A stretch of 64,000 nt of DNA from Bosea sp. F3-2 (GTDB lineage: Bacteria; Pseudomonadota; Alphaproteobacteria; Rhizobiales; Beijerinckiaceae), in NCBI RefSeq assembly GCF_008253865.1, contig NZ_CP042331.1:1860001-1924000 (forward strand), read 5' to 3'. The position numbers and the translations under genes were made by a program. This document shows positions 42,374 through 51,595 of the stretch, piece by piece. The notes below the pieces were generated by a model, which saw only the letters and a program-made list of their open reading frames with translations, searched no databases and was not told the origin of the DNA. Numbering within the stretch: position 1 is the first letter of the stretch; every line of letters begins with the position of its first letter.

Positions 42374-43113
42374 GTCCGGTCCTTGAGGTCCACGACCTGC
42401 ACAAGGCCTTCGGCGGCATCAAGGCCGTGAACGGCGTTTCCTTCTCCGTCAACGAGGGCGAGATCCTCGGCATCATCGGGCCGAATGGCTGCGGCAAGTC
42501 GACCCTGTTCAACTGCATCCTCGGCCAGCTCGAACCGACGCAGGGCGCGGTGAAGCTCGACGGGCAAGATGTCACCAATATGCGCCCTTCAAAGCTCAAC
42601 CGGCTCGGCGTCAGCCGCACCTTCCAGCTCCTGCAGGTCTTCCCGGAATTATCGGTGCGCGAGAATCTGATCCTGGCCGGCCAGGAACATCAGGGCTCGA
42701 TGCTCGGCCGGCTGTTCGGCGCGCGCGATGCGGGGCTATCCGAGAAGGCAGAGCAGATGATCGGCTTCTTCAAGCTCGGCCATCTCGCCGGGGCCAAGGC
42801 CGGCGGCTTGTCCTACGGCCAGCAGAAACTGCTCGACGCCGCCATGGCCTTCATGGCGGGGCCGCGCCTCGTGCTGCTGGACGAGCCGGCCGGCGGCGTC
42901 AACCTGACCATGCTGGGCGATTTGAAGGAGCGACTGCGCGCCATCAACGCCGAGCAGGGTGCGACCTTCGTGGTGATCGAGCACAACATGGATTTCGTGA
43001 TGAGCCTGTGCTCGCGCGTGATCGTGCTGGCCGAAGGCAAGGTGCTGGCCGAGGGCACGCCCGCCGAGGTCCGCGCCGATCCGGCGGTGATCGAAGCCTA
43101 TCTGGGGCATTGA
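42370..43113 (+). CDS. livG: ABC transporter ATP-binding protein LivG
   Basis: This is an ATPase subunit of the importer. The 247-residue product has Walker A GPNGCGKSTLF, the Q-loop near RTFQLLQVFPELSV, the signature GGLSYGQQKLLDAAMAF, Walker B LVLLDEPAGGV and the H-loop in FVVIEHNMDFVM. LSYGQ is the usual LivG form of the LSGGQ signature. The inserted helix between Q-loop and signature is the usual LivG feature. Start and stop positions show tight coupling to livM; livF follows after a 100-bp gap holding a palindromic repeat. Confidence 0.95.
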   Translation: MSPVLEVHDLHKAFGGIKAVNGVSFSVNEGEILGIIGPNGCGKSTLFNCILGQLEPTQGAVKLDGQDVTNMRPSKLNRLGVSRTFQLLQVFPELSVRENLILAGQEHQGSMLGRLFGARDAGLSEKAEQMIGFFKLGHLAGAKAGGLSYGQQKLLDAAMAFMAGPRLVLLDEPAGGVNLTMLGDLKERLRAINAEQGATFVVIEHNMDFVMSLCSRVIVLAEGKVLAEGTPAEVRADPAVIEAYLGH

Positions 43114-43120
43114 AACATGC

Positions 43121-43195
43121 GTCATTCTCGGGCGGAGCGCAGCGCAGACCCGAGAATCTCCGGCAAGAGATGCTCGGGTCGAGCCCGAGCATGAC
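43121..43195. repeat. GTCATTCC-type palindromic repeat between livG and livF
   Basis: GTCATTCTCGGGCGGAGCGC opens the element and GAGCCCGAGCATGAC closes it, with the inner arm CCCGAGAATCTC. It occupies almost the whole livG-livF gap. Confidence 0.85.
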
Positions 43196-43213
43196 GGTAG
43201 GACGGAGCTAGGA

Positions 43214-43951
43214 ATGAGCACCCCCATCCTCGACCTCGACGGCGTGGTCGGCGGCTACGGCGCCATGACCATCCTGAACGGCACCAGCTTCGCGGTGAAG
43301 CGCGGCGCGATCACCACCGTCATCGGGCCGAACGGCGCCGGCAAGTCGACCGTGTTCAAGGCGATCTTCGGACTGCTGAAACTCCGCGAGGGCCGCATCC
43401 GCTTCGATGGGCGCGACATCACCGGCTGGAATCAGCGCAAGCTGCTCGAAGCCGGCATCTGCTATGTCCCGCAGGGGCGCAACATCTTCCCGGAGCTGTC
43501 GGTCCGCCACAACATCGAGCTCGGCACTGTCGCCGCCGGCTCGGGCATTACCGACATGCCGCGGCGGCTGGAGGCGGCGCTCGACCGTTTCCCGGCACTC
43601 CGGCGCAAGGCCGACGCCCAGGCCTCGACGCTCTCCGGCGGCGAGCAGAAGCAGCTCGAAATCGTGCGCGGCCTGCTGCTCGACCCCAAGCTCGTGCTGA
43701 TCGACGAGCCCTCGATCGGTCTCTCGCCGCTGATGGTGCAGGAGACCTTCGGCATCCTGAAGGAATTGCGCGCCAAGGGTGTCTCGATCCTGATGGTCGA
43801 GCAGAACGCCCGCTCCGCGCTGGAAATCTCCGACGAGGGGCTGGTGCTCGAACTCGGCCGCACGCGCATGCACGGACCGGCGGCGGAGATCCTGGCCGAT
43901 CCGCGCATCGGGCAGCTCTTCCTCGGCGGCACGCTGAGCGAGGTGGCCTGA
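43214..43951 (+). CDS. livF: ABC transporter ATP-binding protein LivF
   Basis: This is the second ATPase subunit of the importer. The 245-residue product has Walker A GPNGAGKSTVF, the LivF hallmark AGICYVPQGRNIFPELSV, the signature STLSGGEQKQLEIVRGLL, Walker B LVLIDEPSIGLSPLM and the H-loop replaced by ILMVEQNARSAL, where Gln takes the place of His as is usual in LivF. It ends the operon and is followed by a GTCATTGC-type repeat that could act as a transcript 3' stem. Confidence 0.95.
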   Translation: MSTPILDLDGVVGGYGAMTILNGTSFAVKRGAITTVIGPNGAGKSTVFKAIFGLLKLREGRIRFDGRDITGWNQRKLLEAGICYVPQGRNIFPELSVRHNIELGTVAAGSGITDMPRRLEAALDRFPALRRKADAQASTLSGGEQKQLEIVRGLLLDPKLVLIDEPSIGLSPLMVQETFGILKELRAKGVSILMVEQNARSALEISDEGLVLELGRTRMHGPAAEILADPRIGQLFLGGTLSEVA

Positions 43952-43973
43952 GCGGCGCCCGAACACCCTCCCC

Positions 43974-44069
43974 GTCATTGCGAGCGCAGCGAAGCAATCC
44001 AGGGGGACCGGGTGCAACGTTCGACCCAGTCCCTCTGGATTGCTTCGTCGCTTCGCTCCTCGCAATGAC
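43974..44069. repeat. GTCATTGC-type palindromic repeat, copy 2
   Basis: It is nearly identical to 9491-9586: GTCATTGCGAGCGCAGCGAA, then CCAGGGGGACCGGGT, with complementary right half ending CCTCGCAATGAC. It lies between livF and the alcohol dehydrogenase gene. Confidence 0.93.
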
Positions 44070-44148
44070 GGTAGACGCATCCGGCCTTTGACAGCGGCGC
44101 CCTCTCCTGTCGGGATAGCATCGAGTTACGAGACCGGAGCTTGCGCCC

Positions 44149-45273
44149 ATGAAGATTCGCGCCGCCGTCCTGAACCAAAGCCCGGTTGCGGCTCCCTTCG
44201 CGCAAAGCCGCCCGCTGCGGATCGAGGAACTCGACCTCGCCCCGCCCGGCCGCGACGAGGTGCTCGTCAAGGTCCGTGCCGCGGGCCTCTGCCATTCCGA
44301 TCTCTCGGTGATCGACGGCAACCGCCCGCGCCCAGTGCCGATGGTCCTCGGCCACGAGGCCGCCGGTGAAGTCGTCGAGACCGGAGAAGGCGTCGACGAC
44401 CTCAAGCCCGGCGACCGGGTGGTGATGGTGTTCGTGCCCTCCTGCGGACATTGCGCGCCCTGTGCCGAAGGCCGCCCGGCGCTCTGCGAGCCCGGCAACG
44501 CCGCCAACGGGCGCGGCGAGATGCTGGGCGGCGGGCGCAGGCTCTCCGTCGATGGCCAGCCGGTGCATCACCATATCGGCGTCTCAGCCTTTGCGGAACA
44601 TGCGGTGATCTCGCGCCGCTCGCTGGTCAAGGTCGAGGCGGACATCCCGCACGAGATCGCGGCGCTGTTCGGCTGTGCCGTGCTGACCGGGGTCGGCGCC
44701 GCCGTGAACACGGCACGGATCAAGGCCGGCGAGACGGTAGCTGTTGTCGGGCTCGGCGGCGTCGGGCTTTCGGCCTTGCTCGGCGCCATCGCCTGCGGCG
44801 CCTCGCGCGTCGTCGCCGTCGATCTCGCGCAAGACAAGCTCGACCTGGCGCTGGCGCTCGGCGCGACCGACGCCTTCAAGGCCGATGCTCCGGACGTGAT
44901 CGAGGCGATCAAGCAGGCGACGAAGGGCGGCGTCGATCACGGGCTGGAGATGGCCGGCTCGGTCAAGGCGCTCGACCTCGCCTATCAGATCACAAGGAGG
45001 GGCGGCACGACGACGACCGCCGGCCTCGCCAACCCGGCCCATACGCTCTCGCTCTCACCGGTCCGGCTCGTCGCCGAGGAGCGGACGCTAAAGGGGTCTT
45101 ATGTCGGCTCCTGCGTGCCCTCGCGCGACATCCCGCGCTTCATCGAGCTCTATCAGCGCGGGCGTCTGGCCGTGGACAAGCTCTGGACCAGTTCGGGCAG
45201 CCTCGACGAGATCAACGAAGGCTTCGATGCGCTGAACGAGGGCCGCACGATCCGTCACATCGTCAGGATGTGA
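44149..45273 (+). CDS. Zinc-dependent alcohol dehydrogenase family protein
   Basis: This is a medium-chain dehydrogenase of the class III-like group. The 374-residue product has the catalytic-zinc Cys in AAGLCHSDLSV, GHEAAGEVVETGEGV, and the structural-zinc cysteine set in CGHCAPCAEGRPALC. The NAD-binding VVGLGGVGLSALLGA has a following Asp at the strand end (VAVDLAQDKL), which suggests NAD rather than NADP. Substrate cannot be read; the nearby aldehyde dehydrogenase gene at 47219 could accept its product, but it is not in the same operon. The 3' end overlaps the convergent MFS gene by 11 bases. Confidence 0.9.
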   Translation: MKIRAAVLNQSPVAAPFAQSRPLRIEELDLAPPGRDEVLVKVRAAGLCHSDLSVIDGNRPRPVPMVLGHEAAGEVVETGEGVDDLKPGDRVVMVFVPSCGHCAPCAEGRPALCEPGNAANGRGEMLGGGRRLSVDGQPVHHHIGVSAFAEHAVISRRSLVKVEADIPHEIAALFGCAVLTGVGAAVNTARIKAGETVAVVGLGGVGLSALLGAIACGASRVVAVDLAQDKLDLALALGATDAFKADAPDVIEAIKQATKGGVDHGLEMAGSVKALDLAYQITRRGGTTTTAGLANPAHTLSLSPVRLVAEERTLKGSYVGSCVPSRDIPRFIELYQRGRLAVDKLWTSSGSLDEINEGFDALNEGRTIRHIVRM

Positions 45274-46462
45274 CGCGGCGCAAGGCTTTCGCGCGAGCGA
45301 AAGTGGCCGAGATCGCGGCCAGCAACATCAAACCCGCCGCAGCGACCGGTAGGACAGCGAAGCCTGCCGCCGTATAGAGCGGGCCGAAAGAGGCCGTGCC
45401 AACGAACAGCGCGAGATAGGTCACCCCGCTGTTGAGGCCCATCACGGCGCCGCGGCGCGCGGGATCGAGCGCGCCGAGGCGCATGATCAGCACGTTCAGC
45501 GCGAAATGGTTGGCGAGGCCCCAGAGGAACACGGCCGCCAGCATCAGCACATAGCTGCCGCTCACCGCACCCATGCCAAGGTAGACGCCCCCGACCGCCA
45601 GGAACATCGCCGGCAGGAAGCGCCCGGCATCGAAGCGGTCGATCAGCCCGTCGAGGAAGGCCGCCGCCCCGAAACCGAGACCATAGGTCAGCGCAAGCAG
45701 GCCGTTGGCGCTGAGCGAGAGGCCGAGAGCGCGATGCAGGTGATCGCCGATATAGGCGTAGACGCCGTAGAAGGACGCCATGAAGCCGGCGCAAGCGACG
45801 AGGAGCGGCACCACGCCGGGCACGCGCAGCGCCGCCAGCGGCGAGGAGGTCGTCGCCGCGGCCGGCGCACCCTGCAGCTTCATCGCCTGCGCGACCAGTA
45901 GGGCGAACGTGCCGGCGCCAGCCGCAAAGGCGTAGACCAAGCGCCAGCCAATGCTGTCGGCCATCACCGCCGAGAGCGAGACGCCAGCGACCATGCTCAG
46001 CGTCCAGCCAGAAAGCACGATGCCGATCGTGTCGCTCTCGCGTCCAGCCGGCGCGACTGCCGCCGCAAGCGTATAGATCGAGGGCAAGGCCACGCCGGCC
46101 GCGAGTCCTGCCACGAACTGCGCGCCGACCAGCACCGGCAGGACTGGCGCCGCCGCGCTGCTGGCCAGAGCCAGGGTGAAGAGCGCCAGCGCCGCGCGCA
46201 GCGTCACCCCTGCGCCGAAACGATCGATCAGGCGACCGAGCAGGATGGCAGCGAGCGCGGTCCCAATGCCGAACGCGCCGGAGGCGGTCATCACGGCCGG
46301 TGTATCGCGCCCGAAGCTTTCCGCCACCTGCGGCGCAATCGGACCGAGCACAAGCGAATTCGAACCGATGACGGCGATGCAGAGGCACAGCGCATAGGCT
46401 GCGACCGGGATCCGGGTCGCCGGCAAGGCCGCGACAGACGAGTGTTGATTGACGTTCGGCAT
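45263..46462 (-). CDS. MFS transporter (DHA1-like)
   Basis: The 399-residue protein has twelve hydrophobic segments and the DHA1-like motif A LLGRLIDRFGAGVTLRAAL after helix 2. A second related loop occurs in the second half (LDGLIDRFDAGRFLP). The overall fold resembles drug or sugar efflux permeases such as the AraJ/YdhP group. It diverges from an Lrp-type regulator gene with only 48 bp between the starts, a common arrangement for amino-acid or metabolite exporters controlled by an Lrp-family protein. The substrate is unknown. Confidence 0.87.
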   Translation of the reverse strand: MPNVNQHSSVAALPATRIPVAAYALCLCIAVIGSNSLVLGPIAPQVAESFGRDTPAVMTASGAFGIGTALAAILLGRLIDRFGAGVTLRAALALFTLALASSAAAPVLPVLVGAQFVAGLAAGVALPSIYTLAAAVAPAGRESDTIGIVLSGWTLSMVAGVSLSAVMADSIGWRLVYAFAAGAGTFALLVAQAMKLQGAPAAATTSSPLAALRVPGVVPLLVACAGFMASFYGVYAYIGDHLHRALGLSLSANGLLALTYGLGFGAAAFLDGLIDRFDAGRFLPAMFLAVGGVYLGMGAVSGSYVLMLAAVFLWGLANHFALNVLIMRLGALDPARRGAVMGLNSGVTYLALFVGTASFGPLYTAAGFAVLPVAAAGLMLLAAISATFARAKALRRVTS

Positions 46463-46510
46463 AGCGACAGAATGGCCGAATAGAATTCACGTTCAATCGG
46501 ATTCAGGGCC

Positions 46511-47038
46511 ATGGATAAAAAAACAGATGGGGTTCGGCGTGAACGCTCTGCGGAGCGCACGCTCGATGCGATGGACCGAAAGCTGTTAGGTGTTCTGGTC
46601 GAGGATGCGACGGAGAGCTACGCCCGCATCGGCGAGCGGGTGGGACTGTCGCCGCCGGCGGCGCATGAGCGGATCAAGCGGCTGAAGCAATCGGGCGCGA
46701 TCCGGCAGGTCGCGGCGCTGATCGAGCCGGCGGCCACCGGCAAGACCCTGCTCGCCTTCGTGCATGTCGACACCACCGGCTGGGGCAAGACGCCGGCGCT
46801 GATGGCGATCCGGGAGCACCCGGAAGTGGAGGAGATCCATTCCGTCGCCGGCGACACCTGCATGCTGCTGAAGGTCAGGACCGAGAATACCCATGCGCTC
46901 GAAGGGCTGCTCGGGCGGCTCTACGACACGCCCGGCGTCAAGGCGACGCGCAGCTATGTCGTGCTCTCGACCTATCTGGAGCGGCCGGTCCAGCCCGGTG
47001 TAACGGCGAGCTGGCCGAAGCCGGCGGCGGCCGGCTAG
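46511..47038 (+). CDS. Lrp/AsnC family transcriptional regulator
   Basis: The 175-residue product has the Lrp HTH at about residues 20-65 (LDAMDRKLLGVLVEDATESY, then RIGERVGLSPPAAHERIKRL) and a RAM ligand-binding domain (HPEVEEIHSVAGDTCMLLKV). A short charged N-terminal extension precedes the HTH. It is divergent from the MFS gene over a 48-bp shared region rich in GAAT/ATTC steps, the type of site Lrp proteins bind. It probably senses an amino acid or related ligand and controls the exporter. Confidence 0.93.
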   Translation: MDKKTDGVRRERSAERTLDAMDRKLLGVLVEDATESYARIGERVGLSPPAAHERIKRLKQSGAIRQVAALIEPAATGKTLLAFVHVDTTGWGKTPALMAIREHPEVEEIHSVAGDTCMLLKVRTENTHALEGLLGRLYDTPGVKATRSYVVLSTYLERPVQPGVTASWPKPAAAG

Positions 47039-47061
47039 AACGGCAGCCCATTATGCGCGCC

Positions 47062-47201
47062 GTCATTCCGGGCGCAGCCCTCGGGTCCGATCTTCGATCG
47101 GCCCAAGGATGAACTCCGCGGAGACCCGGAATCCATCCCAGAGCGTGGCGCCTTCCGATGGATTCCGGATCGGCGCGGCTTCGCCGCTTGTCCGGAATGA
47201 C
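47062..47201. repeat. GTCATTCC-type palindromic repeat (long copy)
   Basis: The element spans GTCATTCCGGGCGCAGCCCT to CTTGTCCGGAATGAC with an extra stem TCCGATCTTCGATCGGCCCA-like insertion on its left side, making it about 140 bp. It lies between the convergent lrp and aldehyde dehydrogenase genes. Confidence 0.85.
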
Positions 47202-47218
47202 GGCGGTGTAGAACGAGG

Positions 47219-48652
47219 TTACCCGTGCTTGTGCACGATGGTCTTGGTCACCGCGAACTCCTCGAGCGCGATGAAGCCCTTCTCGCGGCCGTGGCCGCTC
47301 TTGCCGGTGCCGCCGAAGGGCAATTCGATGCCGCCGCCGGCGCCGTAGCCGTTGATGAACACCTGGCCGGCGCGGACGCGCTTCGAGACGCGCTGCTGGC
47401 GCCCACCATCCTTCGTCCAGACGGCCGCGACGAGGCCGTAATCCGTGCCGTTGGCGGCCTTGATCGCATCCTCCTCGTCGTCGAAGGGGAAGGCGGCGAG
47501 CACGGGGCCGAAGACCTCGTCCTGCTCCAGCCGGTTGCCGCGCGGCACCGGGCCGAACAGCGTCGGCTGGACGTAGAAGCCGCCATTCGGCACACCCTGC
47601 GCGATCTGGCCCTGCGCGATCACCGGGATGCCGGCCTCGCGGCTCTGATCGATGAAGCTCTGGACGCGGCCGCGCTGCTTGGCGTTGATGACCGGGCCGC
47701 AATCGAGGTCCATCTCCGGCGTGCCGGCCTGCAGCTTGGAGAACTGCTTGGCGACGGCGGAGACGACGTCATCATAGATACTCTTCTGGACGAGCAGGCG
47801 GCTGCCGGCCGAGCAGGTCTGCCCGGTGTTCTGGACGATGGCCTTGCAGGCGATCGGCACCAGCGTGTCGATATCGGCATCCTCGAAGACGATCTGGGGC
47901 GACTTGCCGCCGAGCTCCAACGTGCAGGGAATGAGATGCTCGGCGCAGGCATGCTGCACCATCTTGCCGACCTCGGGCGAGCCGGTGAAGGACATGAAGC
48001 CGATGCCCTGATGGGAGGAGAGCGCCGCGCCCGCTTCATGGCCGCGGCCAGCGACGATGTTGATCGCGCCGTCGGGGAAGCCGACCTCGGTGGCAAGCTC
48101 AGCAAGACGGAAGGCCGTGGCACAGGCGTCCTCAGCGGGTTTCAGAACCACGGCATTACCCATAGCGAGCGAGGCGGTGAGCGATCGCCCGATCATCTGC
48201 GCCGGGTAGTTCCAGGGCAGGATGTGGCCGGTGACGCCGTGCGGCTCGTGGATGACGCTGACGCTGTAGCCGTTCAGGAAGGGGATGACGTGACCGTGCA
48301 CCTTATCGGCCGCGCCGCCATAGAACTCGAAATAGCGGATGGTGGCATCGATGTCGGCACGGGCCTGGCTCATCGGCTTGCCAGTGTCGCGGGCCTCGAG
48401 CTTCGCCAGCTCGTCGAAATGATCCTGCACCTTGAGCGCAAGCTTCGAGATCAGGCGCCCACGCTCGGCCGCCGTCAGCTTGCCCCAGGCGCCGTCGAAA
48501 GCGGCTCGCGCAGCCGTGACCGCGGCGTCGATGTCGGCGGCGTTGCCGCAGGCGATGCGGGCGAATTCCTCGCCGGTGGCCGGGTTGAGCTTGGCGATGG
48601 TTTCGCCTGTCTGGCCAGCGACATAGCGGCCATTGATGAAATGTTGATTCAT
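47219..48652 (-). CDS. Aldehyde dehydrogenase family protein
   Basis: This is an NAD(P)-dependent aldehyde oxidase of the ALDH superfamily. The 477-residue product begins MNQHFINGRYVAGQTGET after GGGAGCGAAC. It has the oxyanion Asn in LPWNYPAQMIG, the general-base Glu in LELGGKSPQIVFED, the catalytic Cys in NTGQTCSAGSRLLVQ, and the C-terminal FGGTGKSGHGREKG. All catalytic residues are present. The sequence fits the betaine/gamma-aminobutyraldehyde-like broad group, but the substrate is not determined. It is convergent with lrp and shares orientation with the GST gene upstream. Confidence 0.94.
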   Translation of the reverse strand: MNQHFINGRYVAGQTGETIAKLNPATGEEFARIACGNAADIDAAVTAARAAFDGAWGKLTAAERGRLISKLALKVQDHFDELAKLEARDTGKPMSQARADIDATIRYFEFYGGAADKVHGHVIPFLNGYSVSVIHEPHGVTGHILPWNYPAQMIGRSLTASLAMGNAVVLKPAEDACATAFRLAELATEVGFPDGAINIVAGRGHEAGAALSSHQGIGFMSFTGSPEVGKMVQHACAEHLIPCTLELGGKSPQIVFEDADIDTLVPIACKAIVQNTGQTCSAGSRLLVQKSIYDDVVSAVAKQFSKLQAGTPEMDLDCGPVINAKQRGRVQSFIDQSREAGIPVIAQGQIAQGVPNGGFYVQPTLFGPVPRGNRLEQDEVFGPVLAAFPFDDEEDAIKAANGTDYGLVAAVWTKDGGRQQRVSKRVRAGQVFINGYGAGGGIELPFGGTGKSGHGREKGFIALEEFAVTKTIVHKHG

Positions 48653-48791
48653 GTTCGCTCCCGATCGCTCTGGCCGAAGGCGCCGCCCCGGCTGAATCGT
48701 GGCGCAAGCTGCCGGTTGACGGTCTCCGGCGCAAGTCGGCGGCAGGCCGGGGCGCCCCGCAACGCGTGCAGGACCACCCGCAGCATCGGGA

Positions 48792-49418
48792 TCAAACGGG
48801 CGGGACGAAGGGCTGCGAGATCGCGCTGAAGACGGGCAGCACTTCGAGAGCCGCAGCGTGCGCTCCCAGCGCCGGTACATCCGCATCGTCGATAAAACCC
48901 GGATGCGCCTCCCTGATGAAGCGCAGCGAGACCGCCACGGCGATATCGGCATGGGTCATCGCGTTGCCGAACCAGTAGGGACCGGTCCGGCCGGCACGAT
49001 CGCGCTCCAGGGCCGCGAGCGTCGAGAGAACCTGGCTGCGGCAACGATCCGCCCAGACGGCGGAAACCTCCTTGTGGAGCCGCAACTCGTAGAACAAGCT
49101 GACGGCCTTCTCGGCTGCCCCCATGGCGAGCGCGACCACAGCGAGGATATGGCGACGCCTCGCACCGACGCGCGGGCAGAGGGCGCGTTCCTCCCCGGCC
49201 AACTCATCGAGACAGTCGATGATGCTGACGCTGTCGAACAGAACCTCGCCATCGTCGAGCACCAGCGTGGGCACCCGCATCAGCGGATTGAAGGCGCGGA
49301 CCTGATCGCCTTCACCGAAGACGGACCAGGGCCGATGCTCGAAGGCGAGGCCATAGAGCGCCAGCGCGATGCCGACGCGGCGGACGAAGGGCGAGTCGTA
49401 CTGGCCGATCAGGATCAT
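48792..49418 (-). CDS. Glutathione S-transferase family protein
   Basis: The 208-residue product begins MILIGQYDSPFVRRVGIAL, the thioredoxin-fold N-terminal domain of GST. The SPFVRR segment is at the catalytic position (Ser in place of Tyr or Cys), followed by the cis-Pro loop VPTLVLDDGEVLFDSVSII. The all-helical C-terminal domain contains WFGNAMTHADIAVAVSLRF with the N-capping box Asp. The class is not clear. The next gene downstream is the aldehyde dehydrogenase, 139 bp away, so co-transcription is possible. Confidence 0.88.
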   Translation of the reverse strand: MILIGQYDSPFVRRVGIALALYGLAFEHRPWSVFGEGDQVRAFNPLMRVPTLVLDDGEVLFDSVSIIDCLDELAGEERALCPRVGARRRHILAVVALAMGAAEKAVSLFYELRLHKEVSAVWADRCRSQVLSTLAALERDRAGRTGPYWFGNAMTHADIAVAVSLRFIREAHPGFIDDADVPALGAHAAALEVLPVFSAISQPFVPPV

Positions 49419-49531
49419 GGCGGGCCTCGTTCAGCATGTTCCCACAGAGCGGCGGAACATGCATCTTTCCCCTGTCATGGGCTTGCCGCAATGCTACCCT
49501 CCTGCTCCGTTGCGCGAAGCGGGAGCAGCAC

Positions 49532-51517
49532 ATGGCGCAGGATCGTCTGGCACAGCGTCATCGGGCGCGAGATCACCATCTCAACCGGCGAGAGACGCTG
49601 AAGGGCGGAGCTGCGATCGTCGCGAGCGCCGCCCTGCCCGCTGCCGCCGAGACGCCGGCGCGGCTCAAGCTCAGGGTGCTCGAAACCACCGATCTCCACG
49701 TCAATGTCGTGCCTTACGACTATTTCCGCGACGGGCCGGACGACACGGTCGGCCTCGCCAAGACCGCGAGCCTGATCAAGGCCGCGCAGGGCGAGGCGAA
49801 GAACAGCCTGCTCTTCGACAATGGCGATTTCCTGCAAGGCTCCTCGCTCGGCGACTACATCGCCTACAAGAAGGGGCTGAAGGCCGGCGAGACCCATCCG
49901 ATGCTCGCCGCCATGAACGCCCTGCCCTATCTCTGCGGCACGCTCGGCAACCACGAGTTCAACTACGGGCTGGAGTTCCTTGAGCACGGCCTCGCCAAGG
50001 CCGAATTCCCGCTGGTCTGCGCCAATGTCGAGCGCATCGGCGGCTATCCGCTGGTCGATCCCTGGCGGTTGTTCGAGCAGAGCTTCGAGGACGAGGCCAA
50101 CGCCAAGCATGTGCTCAAGATCGGCGTGATCGGCTTCGTGCCGCCGCAGATCATGCAGTGGGACAAGGCGAATATCGACGGCAAGCTCGTCGCAACCGAC
50201 ATCGTCGATGCGGCCGAGAAGCATATGCCCGATCTGCTCGACGCCCAGCCCGATCTCGTCATCGCGCTTTGCCATTCCGGCATCACCGGCGGCGTGCGAC
50301 GCGGCATGGAGGAGAACGCCGCGCTGCACCTTTCAAAGATCGAGGGCATCGACGTCATCCTGACCGGCCATCAGCATCTGGTCTTCCCGGGCGGCAAGGC
50401 CTTCGACGGCATTCCCGGCGTCGACAACGTCAAGGGTGCGCTCAACGGCAAGCCGGCCTGCCAGCCGGGCTTCTGGGGCTCGCATCTCGGCATCCTCGAT
50501 CTCGAATTGGAAAAGCGTGGCGAGCGCTGGAGGGTCGCTGACTTCAAGGTCGAGGCGAAGCCGATCTATGAGCGCACGCCGGATCGCAAGATCGTGCCCA
50601 AAGCCGCGGCCGAGCCGGCGATCCTGGCGACCGTCAAGGCCGACCACGAGGCAACGCTAAACTATATGCGCGAACCGGTCGGCAGCACCGCCTCGCCGAT
50701 CAATTCCTTTTTCGCCCTGGTGACAGACGACCCTTCGATCCAGATCGTCGCCGAGGCGCAAATCGCCTATGCCAAGCCGCTGATGGCCCAGACGCGCTGG
50801 AAGGATCTGCCGATCCTTTCGGCGGCTGCTCCGTTCAAATCGGGCGGACGCGCCGGCCCGTCCTTCTACACCGACATCCCGGCCGGGCCGCTGGCCCTGA
50901 AGAACATCGCCGACATCTACCTCTACCCGAATACGGTGCAGATCGTGAAAGTCACCGGCGCCGAGATCGGGGAATGGCTCGAGCGCTCGGCCGGAATCTT
51001 CAACCGCGTCGATCCGGCGAAGACCGAGGAACAGCCGCTGATCAATCCCGGCTTCCCGGCCTTCAACTTCGACGTCATCGATGGCGTCACCTATCGGATC
51101 GACGTGACACAGCCCTCGCGCTACGACACCGACGGCAAGCTCGTCGCGCCGCAGGCGCGCCGCATCCTCGACCTCGCCTTCGCGGGGCAGCCGATCGACG
51201 AGCAGGCCAATTTCCTGGTCGTCACCAACAATTACCGCGCCTCGGGCGGCGGCAATTTTCCGGGCACGCGGACGACGGTCGTGCTGGAAGCACCGGACCT
51301 CAACCGCGATGTCATCGTCCGTCACATCATCGGGAAAAAGGCGATCGAGCCGAAGGCTGATGGCAACTGGTCGCTGGCGCCGCTGCCAGCGGGCGTCAAC
51401 GTCACATTCACGACGTCACCGGCGGCGGCCGGTAAACGGCCGGCGAGCCTGAAGGCCGAGCCCGCTGGTGAGAACGCAGAAGGTTTCATGAGGTACCGGC
51501 TGGAGGCAAAAGCCTGA
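49532..51517 (+). CDS. cpdB: Bifunctional 2',3'-cyclic-nucleotide 2'-phosphodiesterase/3'-nucleotidase
   Basis: CpdB-type enzymes hydrolyse 2',3'-cyclic nucleotides and 3'-nucleotides in the periplasm for salvage. The 661-residue product has a twin-arginine signal (NRRETLKGGAAIVASAALPA) near residues 18-37. The calcineurin-like metallophosphoesterase domain follows with LETTDLHVNVVPYDY, DNGDFLQGS, LGNHEFNYGLEF, ALCHSG and TGHQHLVFPG. The C-terminal 5'-nucleotidase domain includes VTNNYRASGGGNFPG. The ATG at 49532 has GGGAGCAG upstream; a start 96 bases earlier would bury the signal peptide. It diverges from the GST gene. Confidence 0.94.
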   Translation: MAQDRLAQRHRARDHHLNRRETLKGGAAIVASAALPAAAETPARLKLRVLETTDLHVNVVPYDYFRDGPDDTVGLAKTASLIKAAQGEAKNSLLFDNGDFLQGSSLGDYIAYKKGLKAGETHPMLAAMNALPYLCGTLGNHEFNYGLEFLEHGLAKAEFPLVCANVERIGGYPLVDPWRLFEQSFEDEANAKHVLKIGVIGFVPPQIMQWDKANIDGKLVATDIVDAAEKHMPDLLDAQPDLVIALCHSGITGGVRRGMEENAALHLSKIEGIDVILTGHQHLVFPGGKAFDGIPGVDNVKGALNGKPACQPGFWGSHLGILDLELEKRGERWRVADFKVEAKPIYERTPDRKIVPKAAAEPAILATVKADHEATLNYMREPVGSTASPINSFFALVTDDPSIQIVAEAQIAYAKPLMAQTRWKDLPILSAAAPFKSGGRAGPSFYTDIPAGPLALKNIADIYLYPNTVQIVKVTGAEIGEWLERSAGIFNRVDPAKTEEQPLINPGFPAFNFDVIDGVTYRIDVTQPSRYDTDGKLVAPQARRILDLAFAGQPIDEQANFLVVTNNYRASGGGNFPGTRTTVVLEAPDLNRDVIVRHIIGKKAIEPKADGNWSLAPLPAGVNVTFTTSPAAAGKRPASLKAEPAGENAEGFMRYRLEAKA

Positions 51518-51595
51518 ATATTAATCGAATTTTGCACAAGTTATCGGCGAACCTTCAGAAAGCACACACCGTTCCTTAACAAGTTTTTATCGAGA

